Below, one piece after another: positions 60,830 to 64,000 of a stretch of 64,000 nucleotides of DNA (position 1 is its first letter; each line of letters opens with the position of its first letter). The notes under the pieces are model-generated. The model saw only the letters and a program-made list of their open reading frames with translations, was not told where the DNA came from and did no database searches. A program made the position numbers and the translations under genes. Source of the stretch: Balaenoptera acutorostrata (lineage: Eukaryota > Chordata > Mammalia > Artiodactyla > Balaenopteridae); contig NC_080082.1 in assembly GCF_949987535.1 (NCBI RefSeq), positions 28,065,164-28,129,163 of the forward strand, written 5' to 3'.

Positions 60830-61900
60830 CACCTCTGTCTGCTGCCGTGTGCAGCCAGGAGCCTGGGTGTGTGGGGGCGGAGGTGCGGCTGGAAGGCTGC
60901 CGCTCCCGTCTTTGTTTTCAGACCTCTGCCCCCGCCACCTCCGCCACCTCCGTCCAGGTAGATAAGGAAGCAGCCCAGAGACCGCAGGCCTGGCTGAAGT
61001 TCCCACAGCGGGCACCGGCAGGGCCGGCCCTTTCCTCAGGATGGCTGCCCTCACCCTGGTGTGTCCTGGGCCGCCACCTAGGAGTCGCCAGGCCCGGGGC
61101 AGCAAGCGGCCATTTGGGGAACCGCTTGCCTTTCGCCTCCGGCCTCTGGCAGCCGAGGCCGGGAGGGCCGCGCTGCGGGCTGAGGGAGCTGCGGAGAGGC
61201 GGAGGGACCCCGTGCTGGCCAGAGGGGCAGGTACACCCCCAGGCCTGGGCCCTGTTCCCTCTCACCTGGGGAGGCCGCCCTCCTGCTCCTTGTCAAAAGT
61301 CAAACGACCTGGGCCACCAGCTCCCAAACCGCTTTCCCGTGGGACCCCCGGTGGAAACAGGCTCTGGGCGCTGGGGGCGTGCCTCCCGCCACCCCGTCCA
61401 AGCACCCAGGTCTGCAGCCTCCCCTCAGCCCGCTCCCACCCTGCCCCCTTCCCTGTGCCACGACGACCACCACGTCAGCACGGCCGGCCCACACTCAGAG
61501 CGCCAAGGGGTGACCCCGCGACAGCCAGGGCCTCCACATCGGCGCGGAGCCTGAGCCCTTGCCGGCCTCACGCATGCCCTCAGGCGCGGAGCGAGACCTG
61601 GGGGTCGGCCAAGGTCAAGCGAGCCAGGCTGGGAGCCACACACCCCCATCCTCTTCCTCCCCGGCCCGAACAGCAGCTTCTTACCTTCGGTCCCGGCAGG
61701 CCCCGGCCGGACTCTGCCTGTGCTGCCTGCCCCGCTTCCACCTCCTCCCGGGGCTCACAGGTACCTGAGCTCGTCTGGGCCGGCGGCCCCAGGTGTGGCT
61801 CCGCCTGCCCGTGTTGCCCGATTTCCGGTGGCCTCACAGCTCCCGCCTCCCTCTCTCATTCCTGCGTTTCCCTGCGGGAGCGGACCTGGCCCCTTGGGTG
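60830..61900. promoter_or_regulatory. CpG-rich region, possible distal promoter or enhancer
   Basis: GC-rich sequence with many CpGs (for example CCCGCCACCTCCGCC and GCGGAGAGGCGGAGG). Open frames here are GC artefacts. It could be a distal alternative promoter of ADGRG1, but no exon can be assigned. Confidence 0.3.
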
Positions 61901-62469
61901 CTGCATGCCCCAAACCCTCACTCACCTCAGCCCTTAATGGGCTTTCGGCACCCCTACCCAGGGACCCCTGGGCTGCTGGCCCACCGTGGCCCCCGAAGGG
62001 CTCTGAGTGCCCCCCTCCCCAGGGCTGGTGGGCGTGGCTGTCCCCACTGCCATATGCTATACCAACTCTGCGAGCTCCCACCTGCCTCCTCTGAGCTCAG
62101 GCCCCACCTGAAGCCTGGGCCCAGACTCACCTGCCTGCAAGATAAACAAGCCAGCAACCAGCAGCTGCTTAGAGGCAGGAGGCGAGGGTGGGGCACGGGG
62201 GGGCGATGGGGACCGGGGGGCACGGTCCTTGCTGTCAGAATGTTGAGCTGACACAGACGAAGGGAGGGGGCAAGAATGGAAGCTTCTTCCTTGGCAGGGA
62301 TTGGGGGCAGCTGCTCCAGGTATCCCGGGGTGCAGAGGGGAGTGGTCCAGGGAGGCTCTGCTTCACGCACGAGGTCCCCACGGAGCCTCTGAGCACACCC
62401 TTCCCAGCCTCCTCCTGGACCACTCGCCCCCCAGCCCTGCCTGCCCAGCCCCTGCATCACCCTTGAGGC

Positions 62470-62600
62470 CTTGCCCGAGACCAGTAGTTCTCCTGGGGAG
62501 CTTTTCAAAGTTCTCACCCCAGGTACCCATTCCCCCAGGTGGCTCTGATTCCCACCCCCACCACCAGTACCCACAGTATTAAGAACTGAGCCACCCGTTC
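62470..62600 (+). mobile_element. MER5-type DNA transposon relic
   Basis: 'ccagtagttctcctggggagcttttcaaagttctcacccc' and 'aggtggctctgattcccaccccc' resemble MER5A. Confidence 0.6.
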
Positions 62601-62964
62601 TTCTAAGAAGCCATCCAAGCAGTTGTTGATTCATTTGGCAAAGCCTGTACCAGGAGCCACTGTGGGCCGGCCCCAGGCTAGGCACTGAGGTACATAATTG
62701 CAACCTTGAGAGCCTTCCCTCGCCTCCCCTGCCAACACACACCATGTCTCTCTCCCACAGTCCCCTGAGTTCCCCCTCACCTGGGGCCCATCCCCCAGTG
62801 TGAGAGTCATTTCTTTCCTAGCCTGTGTGGCCTGCCAGATCACCAAACCCACGCCCCAGCCCAGGGCCTGGTGTGGAGAAATTCTGGGTGACTGGTGGGT
62901 GAAGGAGAAAGTGTGGGGAGAAGGAATGGATGATGGATGGACAGAAGGCTGGACAGGTGGATAG

Positions 62965-63400
62965 ATTCAGCCATGCATTTAGAGAGTGCCTATTGAGGGC
63001 CTACTGCGTACCAGGCACTGTTCTAGGCACTGGGGACACAGCAGCGAACAAAACACAAAAATCCCTGCCCTCTTAGAGCTGCGGGAGACAGATAATAAAT
63101 TAAATAAGGAAATAAATATGAAATATATCTAGTGGTAAGAACTATGGAGCAACAAAGCAAGGGAGGCAGAGAGAAGGATGGAGGAGAGAGGGTTGGTTTA
63201 GATTTTCTCAGAGAAGGTGACACTTGACACAGACTGAATGTGACAAGGGAGGTAGACTTTGCGATGTCTGGAGGGAGAGCATTCCAGGTAGCAGGAACAG
63301 CACATGCAAAGGCCCTGTGGTAGGTGGCTGCTTGGTGTGTTTAAGGAAAAAAGAGGATCCGGGCATGGCTGAATGAAGGGGTCGAGGTAGAGAGGAGCCC
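62965..63400 (+). repeat. Ancient mammalian interspersed repeat (MIR/L2-like)
   Basis: 'gtaccaggcactgttctaggcactggggacacagc', 'ccctgccctcttagagctg' and 'gcattccaggtagcaggaacagcacatgcaaaggccc' form a widely dispersed mammalian repeat. I cannot name its exact family with certainty. Confidence 0.6.
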
Positions 63401-64000
63401 AGGGAGATGAAGGAAGGATGGATGTACAGATGGACAGATGGGAACAAGTGTGGTGGATCTGGATCTGATGAAGTGTGGGAGAGCTCCAGCCCCCTGAGGG
63501 AGGGTTTGCCTCTTGGCCACAGCTCAGACTCATTCCTGGAGGCTAGCCCAGATCCCACTGCGGTTCCTTGTCCCCAGATCACCTCCCCACTTCACCTGGG
63601 GAAATTTCCAACTGCTGATACGGCCTCTGCTCTGCCCATGGGCATGGGTGCCTGCTCTGCTCAGCAGGAAGCTGTGCCCCTACCCCCAGGGCTGAGCACA
63701 GATGCGGGCACCAGGAGAGAAGTGGGGTGTCAGAGAGAAACGGGCCTTTAGGAAGAGGGCCTGACCCCTGAAACCCTGGAGTTTCCCCAGGGTCCTGAGA
63801 GCTGTACCCATGGCCCCAGAGATGACACCCACCCCGGTAAGGGCACCAAGGGAGTCCCACTGACTTCCTGTATACCCACTGGTGACTCCCCCCCTCCTGA
63901 CACCCACACTCCATCCCCCCACCCTATGCCACTCTGCCCCCAGGGCCCTGGCTAGTGATGTAATCACCAGGCTCTGTCAGGTGAGCAGGAGGGGCTGGGG

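Larger units (their letters stand above)
36890..64000 (-). other. Upstream / 5'-untranslated territory of ADGRG1, no coding gene recognised
   Basis: I found no exon of any recognised protein here on either strand. In human the ADGRG1 locus has many alternative noncoding first exons spread over tens of kilobases upstream of the coding part, so this stretch probably holds such exons, promoters and enhancers. Ancient MIR, L2 and MER5 repeats and four SINEs are scattered through it. ADGRG5, the next gene of the human cluster, does not appear before 64000. Confidence 0.6.

Noticed and set aside
60748..61937. Overlapping long open frames (268 and 298 codons)
   Set aside because: They lie in CpG-rich, stop-poor sequence, are Pro/Arg/Gly-rich without domains, and one crosses the 23-base C run.
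36890..64000. ADGRG5 or another protein gene upstream of ADGRG1
   Set aside because: No GPS, TM or other familiar exon was found on either strand. The expected ADGRG5 C-terminal exons are absent.

Overview
This window is mammalian nuclear DNA. It is intron-rich, with canonical GT-AG splice sites, MIR, L2, MER5 and L1 relics, CA/TG microsatellites and no bacterial-type gene organisation. Seven tRNA-derived SINEs of the CHR-1/CHR-2 type (whale, hippo and ruminant families) are present. No ruminant BovB or Bov-tA copy was seen, so a cetacean (or hippopotamus) is the most likely source. This is inferred from repeats read by eye.

Two neighbouring adhesion G-protein-coupled receptor genes lie head to tail, both on the minus strand. 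ADGRG1 (GPR56) is complete in its coding part: 13 coding exons from 35733 down to 23231, encoding 686 residues. About 4.7 kb further along transcription lies ADGRG3 (GPR97). Its first ten coding exons run from 18566 to 1242 and cover the signal peptide, GAIN/GPS region and TM1 to TM4. The exons for TM5 to TM7 lie beyond the low-coordinate edge. This order matches the human 16q cluster ADGRG5-ADGRG1-ADGRG3; ADGRG5 was not found and would lie above 64000. Matching exon phases from the GPS region to TM4 show that the two genes are tandem duplicates.

Layout: 1-18.6 kb ADGRG3, with old L1 and L2 pieces filling its large introns; 18.6-21.9 kb intergenic; about 21.9-23.2 kb probable ADGRG1 3' UTR, including an 18-bp stem-loop; 23.2-35.8 kb ADGRG1 coding exons; 35.9-36.9 kb a young 5'-truncated L1; 36.9-64 kb upstream and 5'-untranslated territory of ADGRG1, with no coding gene recognised.

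The most notable signals are regulatory or concern splicing. (1) A perfect tandem pair of 15-bp units at 45689-45718 creates a palindromic RFX X-box at the repeat junction, beside a CRE-like site. It looks like the counterpart of the element upstream of human GPR56 noncoding exon 1m, where loss of one 15-bp copy causes a cortical malformation. (2) A strong candidate alternative exon of ADGRG3 at 8532-8626 is in phase only for an exon 1 - X - exon 4 transcript. (3) A second palindromic X-box lies at 54464. (4) The 18-nt alternative acceptor that lengthens intracellular loop 1 in human ADGRG1 appears to be absent.
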